64,000 nt of DNA, taken from positions 558,001 through 622,000 of the forward strand of contig NC_015172.1 in assembly GCF_000190635.1 (NCBI RefSeq), in the 5' to 3' direction. The translations under genes were made by a program, and so were the position numbers. The notes below the pieces were generated by a model, which saw only the letters and a program-made list of their open reading frames with translations, was not told where the DNA came from and did not search any database. Source of the DNA: Syntrophobotulus glycolicus DSM 8271 (GTDB lineage: Bacteria > Bacillota > Desulfitobacteriia > Desulfitobacteriales > Syntrophobotulaceae). Below, piece by piece: positions 17,050 to 25,576 of the stretch. Position 1 is the stretch's first letter, and each line of letters opens with the position of its first letter.

Positions 17050-17871
17050 ATGATTCTGAACACGAATATTGCGAGTTTGAATACTCAGCGCAATCTGTTC
17101 AACACCAACAATGCTATGCAGAAATCTTTGGAAAAGCTGTCTTCAGGCTACAGGATTAACCGCGCGGCCGACGATGCCGCGGGTCTGGCTATTTCCGAAA
17201 CGATGAAGGCCCAGATTAATGGCCTGAATCAAGCTAAAAGGAATGCGCAGGACGGCATTTCTCTCATCCAGACGGCGGAAGGTGCTCTGAATGAGACGCA
17301 TTCTATTCTTCAGAGGCTGAATGAACTGGCTAACCAAGCTGCCAACGGAACTTATGACTCAACCACAGACTTGGCAAACATTCAAAAAGAAGTAGATTCA
17401 TTATTGACAGAAATTACTCATATTGCGACAAGCACAAAGTTTAATGGCAAGTCTTTGATTAGTTCAACGGGTGGTACGATCACCCTGCAAATTGGGGCAA
17501 CCTCCGCTTCCGCCGATCAAATGGCTATTACCCTTACAAGTGCTGATGTGGGTGCCTTGTCAGTTTCTTCTCTCAGTCTTAGTACTCAAGCAAGTGCGCT
17601 CAGTGCCATTGATAAAATTAGCGACGGCATCAAATCGGTTTCAACTCAGAGAGCTGTACTCGGTGCCTATCAGAACCGCTTAGAGCATACCATCAATAAT
17701 CTTGGCACGACTTCAGAAAACCTGTCTGCTGCTAATTCCCGTATCCGTGATGTGGATATGGCTGCGGAAATGTCTGAATTCACCAAGAGTCAGGTTCTCA
17801 ATCAGGCTGGTGTCGCGATGCTGGCCCAGGCTAATCAGGCTCCACAATCGATTCTTAAATTATTGGGTTGA
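17050..17871 (+). CDS. hag: Flagellin
   Basis: 273 residues from the ATG at 17050, which has GGAGGG six bases upstream and gives the canonical start MILNTNIASLNTQRNL. Upstream in-frame codons would add 22 unrelated residues. N-terminal coil (SLEKLSSGYRINRAADDAAG) and C-terminal coil (SRIRDVDMAAEMSEFTKSQV, ending QSILKLLG) are complete. The middle (about 140-205) is short and very rich in Ser, Thr and Ala, so the protein has only D0/D1 plus a minimal surface domain with many possible O-glycosylation sites. It forms the filament. It is controlled by the sigma-28 promoter and CsrA leader just upstream, and followed by a hairpin terminator. Confidence 0.97.
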   Translation: MILNTNIASLNTQRNLFNTNNAMQKSLEKLSSGYRINRAADDAAGLAISETMKAQINGLNQAKRNAQDGISLIQTAEGALNETHSILQRLNELANQAANGTYDSTTDLANIQKEVDSLLTEITHIATSTKFNGKSLISSTGGTITLQIGATSASADQMAITLTSADVGALSVSSLSLSTQASALSAIDKISDGIKSVSTQRAVLGAYQNRLEHTINNLGTTSENLSAANSRIRDVDMAAEMSEFTKSQVLNQAGVAMLAQANQAPQSILKLLG

Positions 17872-17890
17872 TCTTAGCTTTCAAATCTGC

Positions 17891-17921
17891 AAGCCGGTCG
17901 GCATTCTGCCGGTCGGCTTGG
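17891..17921 (+). terminator. Hairpin after hag
   Basis: A 13-base-pair stem (17891-17903 with 17907-17919, two G-T wobbles) with loop TTC, followed by GGATTTTAAT. The U-run is short, so it likely terminates most hag transcripts or protects their 3' end while some read through to flaG. Confidence 0.65.
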
Positions 17922-17979
17922 ATTTTAATAAGCTTATCTCCGATGTCATTGAGGTGAAGAAGCGAAGGAGGCTAAGGTG

Positions 17980-18351
17980 ATGATCAGCCAAGTCCAGCCA
18001 AATGGCCAGCAGGTCCCTATTCTGCCTGTTGATGCCTATCCCGGCCAAAAACTGGAAGGGGCCCGGGAAATGCCGCGTCTTGTGGTTGACAGCAAAGAAC
18101 AGGCTTCTGCGGCGAAAGAGGAAATCCCCAGAGAAGAAGTGGAGAAAGCAACTGATAAACTGAATCGGCTGATGGGTCTGATCGAAAAGAGACTCCGGTT
18201 TTCGATTCATGAAAAGAGCCAGCGGGTCATGGTCAAGGTCATTGATCAGGAGACCGGTGATGTGCTCCAGGAGATACCGCCCAAGAGAGTCCTGGATATG
18301 CTGAGCTCTCTGGCGGATCTGATCGGGGTATTTATTGATAAAAAGGTTTGA
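17980..18351 (+). CDS. flaG: FlaG family protein
   Basis: 123 residues from ATG 17980 (a GTG three bases earlier is also possible; GGAGG at 17967-17971 suits both). The first half is a polar linker. The second half has the FlaG domain: LNRLMGLIEKRLRFSIHEKSQ, then VMVKVIDQETGDVLQEIPPK and a closing helix. Its role is thought to be in filament length or cap assembly; its usual place is before fliD, as here. It ends 18 bases before fliD. Confidence 0.88.
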   Translation: MISQVQPNGQQVPILPVDAYPGQKLEGAREMPRLVVDSKEQASAAKEEIPREEVEKATDKLNRLMGLIEKRLRFSIHEKSQRVMVKVIDQETGDVLQEIPPKRVLDMLSSLADLIGVFIDKKV

Positions 18352-18369
18352 AAAGGGAGGGATTGAATA

Positions 18370-19869
18370 GTGGCAGTTTCCGGCATAAATTTGTCCGGTC
18401 TTTCCGGGTATGATTTCTCGGGAATCATTGAGGCCATGGTAAATTCCTATAAGATCCCCCAGGCCAGGATGGAGGATCAGAAAACTGAGCTGACAACCAA
18501 AAAATCAGCCTGGCAGGAGATCAATACAAAATTGTCCGCTGTGGATACAGCTCTGGATGCTCTGAAAAAATCAACGACCTGGAACGCAACGACAGCCACA
18601 ACACCGGCGAATCAGACTTATTTTACGGTCTCCGGTTCAGGGGCGGGTGTACAGGGCTTGTATAATGTCAATATCAGTCAGATTGCCAAGTCGGAAACAG
18701 ATGTCAGCAGGGAGCTTACTAATTCCTCCCTGGCGGCGTCCATGTATGCCGCGCTGGGAACCGCTTATTCAGATGACGGTACTGCGTCCAACTGGGATTT
18801 CACCTTAACTGTCAATGGGACAGAGAAAACGGTGCATGTACTGAAATCGGGCACAACAGGAGGGGCTGAGCCAACACTGCAGGATGTGGTCAATTCGATC
18901 AATCGTTCCGGTGCCGGGGTAAAAGCAAGCCTTATTCAAACCAGCAGCGGCAATTACCGTATCGCCTTCAATTCCACCCAGACGGGAGCGGAAAATGCGA
19001 TCACCTTCGGCGATCCCAATAATTTCTTAACGGCCATAGGAGTTCTCAATGCCGGAGGAGAGGTTGACGATTATTCGGGGACAGGGCTTTCCGACCCCGC
19101 GCTGGGGGGCAAAATACAAAATGCTCAGGATGCGGCATTTACAGTCAACGGTCTCAGCGTAACCAGCGCGTCCAATACGGTGTCCACAGCCATTCAGGGC
19201 GTGACCTTGACGCTCAATGCGGCTGGGGAATCTACAGTTTCCGTGAATGCGGATTCCGATACTGCCTTAAAAGCTGTGAAGACGTTCATTGAAGCCTATA
19301 ACGGCGCGCAGGATTTGATTGCCAAAAATCTTGCTTATGACGCCGATACGAAAACTAAGGGAACGTTGCTTGGTGATTCTATGCTGATGTCGATTCAATC
19401 CACTCTGAGACAAAAGGTAGGTTCGGCTTTAGGGACGGGAGCGTATAAATTTTTAAGCGAGATCGGGATCGGGACTTCAAGTGCAGATTACGGCAAAAGC
19501 GCAAGTTTGGTTCTTGATGAAACGAAATTTACCAATGCCCTGACCGCCGATCCGGAAGGTGTGGCCAATCTTTTTGGGGCCGCTTACGGTTCGGAATGGG
19601 GAACAGGGGGAGGACTGGCTGCCGAAATAGGCGATTATCTGGATCCCCTAACGAAATACGGCGGAGTCATTTTCGATAAGACAACCGGTTATAGTGACCA
19701 GATCAAATCTATTTCCGACAGAATCGCGGAGTTTGAAAAAAGAGCCGAGACTTACGAAGAAAACTTAACGAAAAAGTACGCTGCTTTAGAAGCGACCTTA
19801 TCCGGACTGAATTCCCAATTAAGCTGGCTGACGGCGCAAACCAGTGCGTTATATTCGTCCTCTGATTGA
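18370..19869 (+). CDS. fliD: Flagellar filament cap protein FliD
   Basis: 499 residues starting at GTG with GGGAGGG upstream. Typical N-terminus with LSGLSGYDFSGIIEAMVNSY, the FliD_N domain; a central Thr/Ser-rich adhesin-like region; and a C-terminal coiled coil (YSDQIKSISDRIAEFEKR) ending in the export-type tail LNSQLSWLTAQTSALYSS. It caps the growing filament and guides flagellin folding. Directly upstream of its partners fliS and the FliT-like gene. Confidence 0.93.
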   Translation: MAVSGINLSGLSGYDFSGIIEAMVNSYKIPQARMEDQKTELTTKKSAWQEINTKLSAVDTALDALKKSTTWNATTATTPANQTYFTVSGSGAGVQGLYNVNISQIAKSETDVSRELTNSSLAASMYAALGTAYSDDGTASNWDFTLTVNGTEKTVHVLKSGTTGGAEPTLQDVVNSINRSGAGVKASLIQTSSGNYRIAFNSTQTGAENAITFGDPNNFLTAIGVLNAGGEVDDYSGTGLSDPALGGKIQNAQDAAFTVNGLSVTSASNTVSTAIQGVTLTLNAAGESTVSVNADSDTALKAVKTFIEAYNGAQDLIAKNLAYDADTKTKGTLLGDSMLMSIQSTLRQKVGSALGTGAYKFLSEIGIGTSSADYGKSASLVLDETKFTNALTADPEGVANLFGAAYGSEWGTGGGLAAEIGDYLDPLTKYGGVIFDKTTGYSDQIKSISDRIAEFEKRAETYEENLTKKYAALEATLSGLNSQLSWLTAQTSALYSSSD

Positions 19870-19891
19870 TGAAAACAGGATTAGTGGAGAT

Positions 19892-19952
19892 TCAGGGAAA
19901 AAAGCAGTCAGGCGATAAACCGGATAACCGATCATAGAGCTTTTTTCCCTGA
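19892..19952. repeat. Perfect 14-bp inverted repeat between fliD and fliS
   Basis: TCAGGGAAAAAAGC (19892-19905) and GCTTTTTTCCCTGA (19939-19952) are exact reverse complements around a 33-base loop that contains a small CGG-ATAA-CCG stem. The stem carries its own T-run, so it could act as a weak terminator, an mRNA processing site or a stabiliser separating fliD from fliS expression. Confidence 0.6.
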
Positions 19953-20025
19953 GCACCTTATATCAGGTCTGAAAAACAATCAGTACATTCTCTGGTTATT
20001 CATATACAGGAACAGGAGGAACATC

Positions 20026-20436
20026 ATGAACACGCTGTCTAACCCCAGAATTTACGGCAATCCGCAGCAGGCTTACAGACAAACGGCCGTCGGGACGGCA
20101 TCTCCGGAAAAACTGCTTATTATGCTTTATTCGGGAGCCGTGAAATATTTGCATTTAGGGAAAAAAGCGATTGAAGAGAAGAAATATGAAACCGCAAATG
20201 AAATCCTGGTCAGAGTCCAGGATATGATCATAGAGCTGAATACGACCTTGAATATGGAAGCCGGCGGGGAAATCGCGAAGAACCTGCGCCTGTTGTATGA
20301 TTTTTATGAAGATGAGGTGATGAAGGCCAATCTGAAAAAAGACGCTGAGTTGCTCGTTCCGGTTATCCATTTTTTTGAATCGTTCCGGGATGTCTGGATT
20401 GAGGCGGCAAAACGAGCGCGTTCGGAGGCCAGATAA
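20026..20436 (+). CDS. fliS: Flagellin export chaperone FliS
   Basis: 136 residues, the normal length. Signature features are the N-terminal QQAYRQTAVGTASPEKLL, LMLYSGAVKYL-type helix (here IMLYSGAVKYLHLGK) and the following amphipathic helices. FliS binds the C-terminal D0 of flagellin in the cytoplasm and stops it polymerising before export. ACAGGAGGA precedes the ATG. Its stop overlaps the next start by one base. In Firmicutes FliS also takes part in the FliW-CsrA circuit. Confidence 0.94.
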   Translation: MNTLSNPRIYGNPQQAYRQTAVGTASPEKLLIMLYSGAVKYLHLGKKAIEEKKYETANEILVRVQDMIIELNTTLNMEAGGEIAKNLRLLYDFYEDEVMKANLKKDAELLVPVIHFFESFRDVWIEAAKRARSEAR

Positions 20437-20930
20437 TGTCCGGATTACTGGGGGATCTTGAAGAATATTATCTCAGGGATCTTGAAGACTATCGACAGTT
20501 ATTAGAGTTTATGCGCACCTTTGAAGAGTTCTTGGATAAAGAGCAAAGCAGGAATACAGATGGTATTTCGTCTCAGGAAAGTGATGAGTCAGAAGAAACC
20601 CAGAGGATTGTCGAAATGTTAAGGGATTTCTCTCAAAAGCGTGAAGAGTGGTTTGCGGTAATTATGGCGAGAAGGCAGGATTCTGATCGGCTGAAAAATC
20701 AGCTTAAAAAAAAGGGAGAAAAACCGGATAAATTGTTTGATTCTACTGCACAATTAAATATTCTCACTAAAGAGATCTTAGCCATCGATGAAAGCGTGAT
20801 TGCGAAAATCAAAATGGAGATGGAATTTGTTAAAAATGAGCTTAATCGCTTGCGATCGGGCAAGAAAGCAAAAAATGTCTATGGACAAAATCATGTTGCC
20901 GAAGCAAGATTTATTGATAAAATCAAATAG
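20436..20930 (+). CDS. Coiled-coil protein in the FliT position
   Basis: 164 residues, starting in the stop codon of fliS (TAATG). It is highly charged and nearly all helical, with EEYYLRDLEDYRQLLEFMR at the start and a long Lys/Glu-rich coiled coil at 60-150. There is no membrane segment and no sequence motif I can name. The gene after fliS is usually fliT, the FliD chaperone, and the size and helical character fit, but FliT sequences diverge too much to be sure from reading. A terminator follows. Confidence 0.6.
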   Translation: MSGLLGDLEEYYLRDLEDYRQLLEFMRTFEEFLDKEQSRNTDGISSQESDESEETQRIVEMLRDFSQKREEWFAVIMARRQDSDRLKNQLKKKGEKPDKLFDSTAQLNILTKEILAIDESVIAKIKMEMEFVKNELNRLRSGKKAKNVYGQNHVAEARFIDKIK

Positions 20931-20935
20931 AAAAC

Positions 20936-20966
20936 AAAAAAATTCTGATGTTCAGGATTTTTTTTT
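20936..20966 (+). terminator. Terminator after the fliS operon
   Basis: AATTCTGA and TCAGGATT pair (one G-T) around TGT, extended by an A-run upstream and a nine-base T-run downstream. It could work in both directions. It separates the filament operon from the fla/che operon. Confidence 0.85.
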
Positions 20967-21000
20967 GCCCAAAAGTCCTAGTAATCCCGCTTGCAATTCG

Positions 21001-21027
21001 TTTACATAATAATTATATTAATGTAAA
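21001..21027. repeat. Inverted repeat upstream of the fla/che operon
   Basis: TTTACAT (21001-21007) and ATGTAAA (21021-21027) are exact reverse complements 13 bases apart in an AT-rich stretch. The position just before the first reading frame of a 23-kb operon suits an operator or leader structure. AT-richness makes chance plausible. Confidence 0.35.
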
Positions 21028-21059
21028 ATAGAGGGAAAGGCTGGAAAATAGCATTATTT

Positions 21060-21179
21060 ATGATATTTTGGAGGATTATAATAATAAATGGCGAATTGTA
21101 TGTAGTAAAATATGGGTTTGTTGATAAACTGACGGATATGGAAGAAATACTTGGAAATAAGGAGCGCGAAGAAGCATGA
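21060..21179 (+). CDS. Possible 39-residue small protein coupled to cheA
   Basis: An ATG at 21060 opens 39 codons. The first 12 residues are hydrophobic (MIFWRIIII), followed by NGELYVVKYGFVDKL and an acidic helix ending in NKEREEA. Its TGA overlaps the cheA ATG as ATGA, the same coupling seen throughout this operon, which is the main reason to take it seriously. No good ribosome site precedes the ATG; a GGAGG lies inside the frame at 21070-21074. I know no matching family. It may instead be untranslated leader. Confidence 0.35.
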   Translation: MIFWRIIIINGELYVVKYGFVDKLTDMEEILGNKEREEA

Positions 21180-23437
21180 GCCAGGATGATACCAAAAACA
21201 ATGGATTTGATGTGGAAGAGTTCCTGGAATTTTTTTTGCAGGATTCCCAAGAACAGATAGAAAAGCTTGGCTCCGGTCTTTTGCAGTTGGAAAGGGAAGG
21301 GGAAAACTTGCCTCTGATTAACGAGCTTTTCCGCTGTGCGCACAGTCTCAAGGGTGCCTCGGGCACCATGGGATTTACCTCTATTGTGAAATTAACTCAT
21401 GCGGCTGAAGACATTCTGGATAAATTGCGTCAGGGCAAAATCAATCCAAACCATGATGTGATTGATATTCTCCTGGCTGTCACCGATAAGGTGAAGGCTA
21501 TGCTTGCCCAAGTCGAACAAAGACAGGAAATTTCTGGTGATTATGAGGATATTATTGAACAACTGAAAGCCCTGTCCGAAGCTCCCGCTGCGGATACCGC
21601 AGACTCGAGTGAACGGGAAGGCGACAAGGAACAAGATCGTGAGGAAAAGGAAAATCCTGAAGAGAACAGCGGCAAAGAAATTTCCGCGGAAGAGATGAAA
21701 GGACCGGAAAAGCAACAAACGTTTGCGCAAAAGGACTTCAGCTTAACCGGGGAAGAGAAGGCCGGTTTAACGGAAGCGGCTTACAGCGGAAAAAATATTT
21801 ATCAAATCGATGCCGTATTTGTTCCCGATACCTTGATGAAAGCCGTAAGAGCCGTGATGGTTGTCCAAAGGCTGGAAAACATGGGCAAGGTTGTGAAAGT
21901 GCTTCCATCTCTTGATGAGCTGGAAAACGGTCAGGCGGAAAGCTTCTCAGCGCTGTTTTTTTCCAACGAGCCGGCTGATGAAGTCCTGGCTGAAATCATG
22001 CAGGTGTCCGAAATCGACAGTGTGAAGATCAATCACTATGGGATTGCCGATACCAAGGCGGTGAATGAGGTTCAGACGGAACTCGTTCAGCAAGAAGGAG
22101 TGCAAAAAGCGGAAGTTGGCGGGCAGCATGAACTTACAGAACATCGTCAACCGGATGCGGCTAAACCGGCAAGTCATGAAGGAACTGTTCGGGAGTCAGC
22201 CTATCCTCCTGCTGCCCCTAAACAGGAAGTGCGGCAGGATACCAAAAGCGCTCAGGTACATACAATAAGAGTGGAAACGGCAAGACTCGATAACCTGATT
22301 AATTTGGTCGGGGAAATGGTCATTACCAGAACCAGATTAGTAAAGATTAGTAATGATTTAAAGGATCACTACCAAGCGGATTCGATGATCGGTGATTTAA
22401 ATGAAACAAATATCTATCTCGGCAGGCTGATGAGCGATTTGCAGGAAAGTGTAATGCGGCTGCGGATGGTTCCTGTCGGGACGGTATTCAGCAGGTTTCC
22501 CCGACTGATCAGGGATTTTTGCCGGAAGACCGGGAAAAAGATCGATCTGGTCATTAAAGGGGAAGAAACAGAGCTTGATAAAACAGTGATTGAACTGATC
22601 GGCGACCCTTTGACCCATCTATTGCGCAATTCCGTAGATCATGGACTGGAAACACCAGAAGCCCGAATTGCGGCCGGGAAAAAGGAAACGGGCACAATTA
22701 CCCTGGATGCTTACCATGAGGGCAACCATATCGCCATTATTATTTCTGACGACGGCCAGGGACTTGATCTGGAGAAGATTTATCAGGTGGCCGTGAAAAA
22801 AGGATTAATCAGTACCAGGGACGAGCTGCCGGAAAGAGAAATCGCCAATCTGATTTTCCTTCCGGGCTTCAGCACTGCCGATAAAATCACGGATATCTCC
22901 GGCAGAGGAGTCGGGATGGATGTCGTGAAAAAGGCCTTAAACAGCCTTGGCGGTCTGATTGATATTAAGACCAGTAAAGGAGAAGGGACATCATTTATTA
23001 TCAGATTGCCCCTGACCCTCGCCATAATCCAGGCTCTTCTGGTGGAAGTAAGCAATGAGGTTTATGCGGTGCCGCTTTCTTCTGTCCTGGAAACTTTGCT
23101 CATCAAAAGGGCCGATATTAAGTCGGTCGGCGGTATTCCGATGGTTCAGCTCAGAGGGAATACCCTGCCGCTGATTTCGCTTGCGGAAAAATTTAATCTC
23201 CGGGAAAAGGCAAACGGTCATGAAGAGACCTTTGTTGTCGTAGTAGGGCTGGGGGATAAGGCGATCGGCCTGATCGTTGATGAGCTGCAGGGACAGCAGG
23301 AAATTGTCATCAAATCTCTCGGTGACTTTCTGAACAATCTCCCGGGAATTGCCGGGGCCACGATACTGGGTGACGGGCAAGTGACCTTGATTTTGGATAT
23401 TGGTTCCCTGATTCAGGATGTTTTAATCGCTTATTAA
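21176..23437 (+). CDS. cheA: Chemotaxis histidine kinase CheA
   Basis: 753 residues. Domains in order: HPt/P1 with phospho-histidine H56 in CAHSLKGASGTMG; an acidic linker; a P2-like domain at about 200-290; dimerisation P3 (RVETARLDNLINLVGE); the ATPase P4 with N box HLLRNSVDHGLE, G1 DDGQGLD and G2 GRGVGMDVV; and the CheW-like P5. It phosphorylates CheY and CheB in response to receptors. AAGGAG is 11 bases before the ATG. It is first in the operon (after the small frame), upstream of cheW and cheB, unlike B. subtilis where the che genes follow the fla genes. Confidence 0.96.
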   Translation: MSQDDTKNNGFDVEEFLEFFLQDSQEQIEKLGSGLLQLEREGENLPLINELFRCAHSLKGASGTMGFTSIVKLTHAAEDILDKLRQGKINPNHDVIDILLAVTDKVKAMLAQVEQRQEISGDYEDIIEQLKALSEAPAADTADSSEREGDKEQDREEKENPEENSGKEISAEEMKGPEKQQTFAQKDFSLTGEEKAGLTEAAYSGKNIYQIDAVFVPDTLMKAVRAVMVVQRLENMGKVVKVLPSLDELENGQAESFSALFFSNEPADEVLAEIMQVSEIDSVKINHYGIADTKAVNEVQTELVQQEGVQKAEVGGQHELTEHRQPDAAKPASHEGTVRESAYPPAAPKQEVRQDTKSAQVHTIRVETARLDNLINLVGEMVITRTRLVKISNDLKDHYQADSMIGDLNETNIYLGRLMSDLQESVMRLRMVPVGTVFSRFPRLIRDFCRKTGKKIDLVIKGEETELDKTVIELIGDPLTHLLRNSVDHGLETPEARIAAGKKETGTITLDAYHEGNHIAIIISDDGQGLDLEKIYQVAVKKGLISTRDELPEREIANLIFLPGFSTADKITDISGRGVGMDVVKKALNSLGGLIDIKTSKGEGTSFIIRLPLTLAIIQALLVEVSNEVYAVPLSSVLETLLIKRADIKSVGGIPMVQLRGNTLPLISLAEKFNLREKANGHEETFVVVVGLGDKAIGLIVDELQGQQEIVIKSLGDFLNNLPGIAGATILGDGQVTLILDIGSLIQDVLIAY

Positions 23438-23518
23438 AAACAGAAAAATAAATGGAACGATCCTGGAATATGAGTACTTATGATCAAAAAACGATTGATG
23501 ATTAAGGAGGAATCGATT

Positions 23519-23965
23519 ATGGACGAAGAACAGCTGGTCACATTTTCGCTGGGGACCGAGGAATTTGGCGTCGATATCATGAAGGTACAGGAAATCATCA
23601 GGATTCCTTCGATTACCAGAGTGCCGAAGGCTCCGGAATATATTGAAGGAGTAATCAATTTGCGCGGAATCGTGATTCCCGTTGTCAACCTGCGGATCAG
23701 ATTTGGCATGCCGACGGCTGAAGAAAGTGATCTCGGCAGAATTGTCGTGTTGCAGGTTGAGGGGAAAGTCTTCGGAGTGCGGGTAGATGGTGTCACCGAG
23801 GTGCTCAGATTAAACAGTGAATCCATTGAACCGCCGCCGCCGGTCGCCCTGGGGATGGATGCGTCCTTTATCCGCGGAGTGGGGAAAATCGGGGAAAGGC
23901 TGCTGATCCTGCTGAATATTGAACAGATTATGGGCGGTGAAGTATTAGATGAGCAAACCGCTTAA
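23519..23965 (+). CDS. cheW: Chemotaxis coupling protein CheW
   Basis: 148 residues from ATG 23519, which has AAGGAGG upstream; an earlier in-frame ATG at 23480 would add 13 residues without a ribosome site. The fold shows VTFSLGTEEFGVDIMKVQEI, then VPKAPEYIEGVINLRGIVIP, the receptor- and CheA-binding groove segment. It links receptors to CheA at the cell pole. It overlaps cheB by 17 bases. A second, frameshifted copy is at 49665-50094. Confidence 0.95.
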   Translation: MDEEQLVTFSLGTEEFGVDIMKVQEIIRIPSITRVPKAPEYIEGVINLRGIVIPVVNLRIRFGMPTAEESDLGRIVVLQVEGKVFGVRVDGVTEVLRLNSESIEPPPPVALGMDASFIRGVGKIGERLLILLNIEQIMGGEVLDEQTA

Positions 23966-25085
23966 CAGGCCAATCAGAGTGCTGATCATTGACGATTCCC
24001 CTTTTATCAGAATGACCCTGAAAACCATTCTCAGCCGTGATCCCGATATTCAGGTTGTTGATATGGCCCGGGACGGCAGTGAGGGTATTCTTAAACTGAA
24101 AGAGCACAGGCCGGATGTGATCACCTTGGATGTCGAGATGCCGGTCATGGATGGCCTGCAGGCCTTGAGAGAAATTATGCGCTGGCAGCCTACCCCGGCC
24201 ATTATTGTCAGCTCCCTGACGACCGAGGAGGCGTCATTGACCATGAAGGCTTTTGATTTGGGGGCGGTTGATGTCGTCGCCAAACCGGTGGGTAACCGGG
24301 GAAATGATCTCAACACCCTGGCTAGTGATCTTATTCTTAAAGTCAAGTCAGTAGCTGAAATCGATCCCCGAAAATTATTCCGGGCCCGGACAGCCGGGCA
24401 GCAGACGATTTCAGCCGAAAGGTCCGCGGGAAAAAATTCTGAAAGACCACAGGAAAAAAGAAACGGCGGCGGTTATAGAGGCCCGGCAAAGGATATGCCC
24501 AAACACCGGATTGATATTGTGGCAATCGGCACATCTACGGGAGGCCCGTCCGCTTTGCAGACAGTGCTCGGCGGCCTTAGTGGCGATATACCCGTCCCGA
24601 TTGTGGTGGCCCAGCATATGCCGCCGGGGTTTACAGCTTCCCTGGCAAACAGGCTGAATGGAATATGTGCCGTTTCGATTAAAGAAATTGAGAATGGGGA
24701 GCTGCTCAAACCGGGAATTGCCTATATCGGACAATCCGGAATGCAGATGATGATTGAACGCAGCGGAGGTGATCTAATTGCCCGGGTCAGTGATCAATCT
24801 CCCATTTCAACTTTATATAAACCCTCGGTGGATGTCATGTTCATGTCTTTAGCCAAAGCGGTGGGAGCGGGAGTATTGGGCGTGGTTTTAACGGGGATGG
24901 GCAATGACGGGAGAGCCGGGATGAAGGAGCTTAAGGCGGAGGGGGCTTACTCCATTGCTGAATCAGAGAAAACCTGTATTGTCTATGGTATGCCCCGGTC
25001 TATCGTGGATGCGGGGCTTGCGGATAGAGTCGAACTTCTTTCGGATATTTCTAAAATTATCATGGAATGTACAGCAAGGAGGTAA
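23949..25085 (+). CDS. cheB: Chemotaxis methylesterase/glutamine deamidase CheB
   Basis: 378 residues. The receiver domain has IIDDSPF with phospho-aspartate D61 (TLDVEMPVMDG). A linker of about 50 residues leads to the esterase with the catalytic serine in IGTSTGGPSA, histidine in QHMPPGFT and aspartate in MGNDGRAGM, so it is intact. It removes methyl groups from receptors when phosphorylated by CheA. Its partner CheR is not in this window. It overlaps cheW and ends 2 bases before flgC. Confidence 0.96.
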   Translation: MSKPLNRPIRVLIIDDSPFIRMTLKTILSRDPDIQVVDMARDGSEGILKLKEHRPDVITLDVEMPVMDGLQALREIMRWQPTPAIIVSSLTTEEASLTMKAFDLGAVDVVAKPVGNRGNDLNTLASDLILKVKSVAEIDPRKLFRARTAGQQTISAERSAGKNSERPQEKRNGGGYRGPAKDMPKHRIDIVAIGTSTGGPSALQTVLGGLSGDIPVPIVVAQHMPPGFTASLANRLNGICAVSIKEIENGELLKPGIAYIGQSGMQMMIERSGGDLIARVSDQSPISTLYKPSVDVMFMSLAKAVGAGVLGVVLTGMGNDGRAGMKELKAEGAYSIAESEKTCIVYGMPRSIVDAGLADRVELLSDISKIIMECTARR

Positions 25086-25087
25086 CA

Positions 25088-25570
25088 ATGAGTCTTTTTT
25101 CAGGAATGGATATCAGCGCATCAGGATTAACGGCACAGAGATTGAGGATGGACCTCATTTCCAGTAATATTGCGAATATGAACACCAATCATACGGAAGC
25201 AACCACAGCTGCCGGGAATCCCATCCCATACCGCAGACAGATGGCGGTATTTTCCACCAGAAATTCCCCCAATGATTTTCTTTCCGCTTTTCGCAGTGCC
25301 GGTGAGTCTGAAGTCGGGCAGGGGGTTTCTGTTACGCAAATATTGGAAGATGAATCTCCGTTTAAGATGGAATATGATCCTGAATCTCCGGAAGCGGCCA
25401 AGGTCGCTGAGGAGGGTGTGCCCGTTGGTTATGTAAGGCACCCTAATGTCAATATCGTACAGGAAATGATCGATATGCTTTCGGCCTCAAGGTCATATGA
25501 GGCCAATGTGACGGCGTTCAATGCCAGCAAGGCTATTGCCGCCAAAGCTTTGGAAATCGGAAAGGGGTAA
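25088..25570 (+). CDS. flgC: Flagellar rod protein FlgC
   Basis: 160 residues from ATG 25088 with AAGGAGG upstream. N-terminal D0 helix (FSGMDISASGLTAQRLRMD) followed by the rod signature SSNIANMNT, and C-terminal partner NVNIVQEMIDMLSASRSYEANV. It is a proximal rod subunit. FlgB normally sits directly upstream of FlgC in Firmicutes; here flgB is about 23 kb away at 48421 and cheB takes its place. Confidence 0.94.
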   Translation: MSLFSGMDISASGLTAQRLRMDLISSNIANMNTNHTEATTAAGNPIPYRRQMAVFSTRNSPNDFLSAFRSAGESEVGQGVSVTQILEDESPFKMEYDPESPEAAKVAEEGVPVGYVRHPNVNIVQEMIDMLSASRSYEANVTAFNASKAIAAKALEIGKG

Positions 25571-25576
25571 TTTTTC

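Noticed and set aside
24050-24734. Long minus-strand frames opposite cheB and other flagellar genes
   Set aside because: They are antisense shadows with unnatural composition and no ribosome sites.
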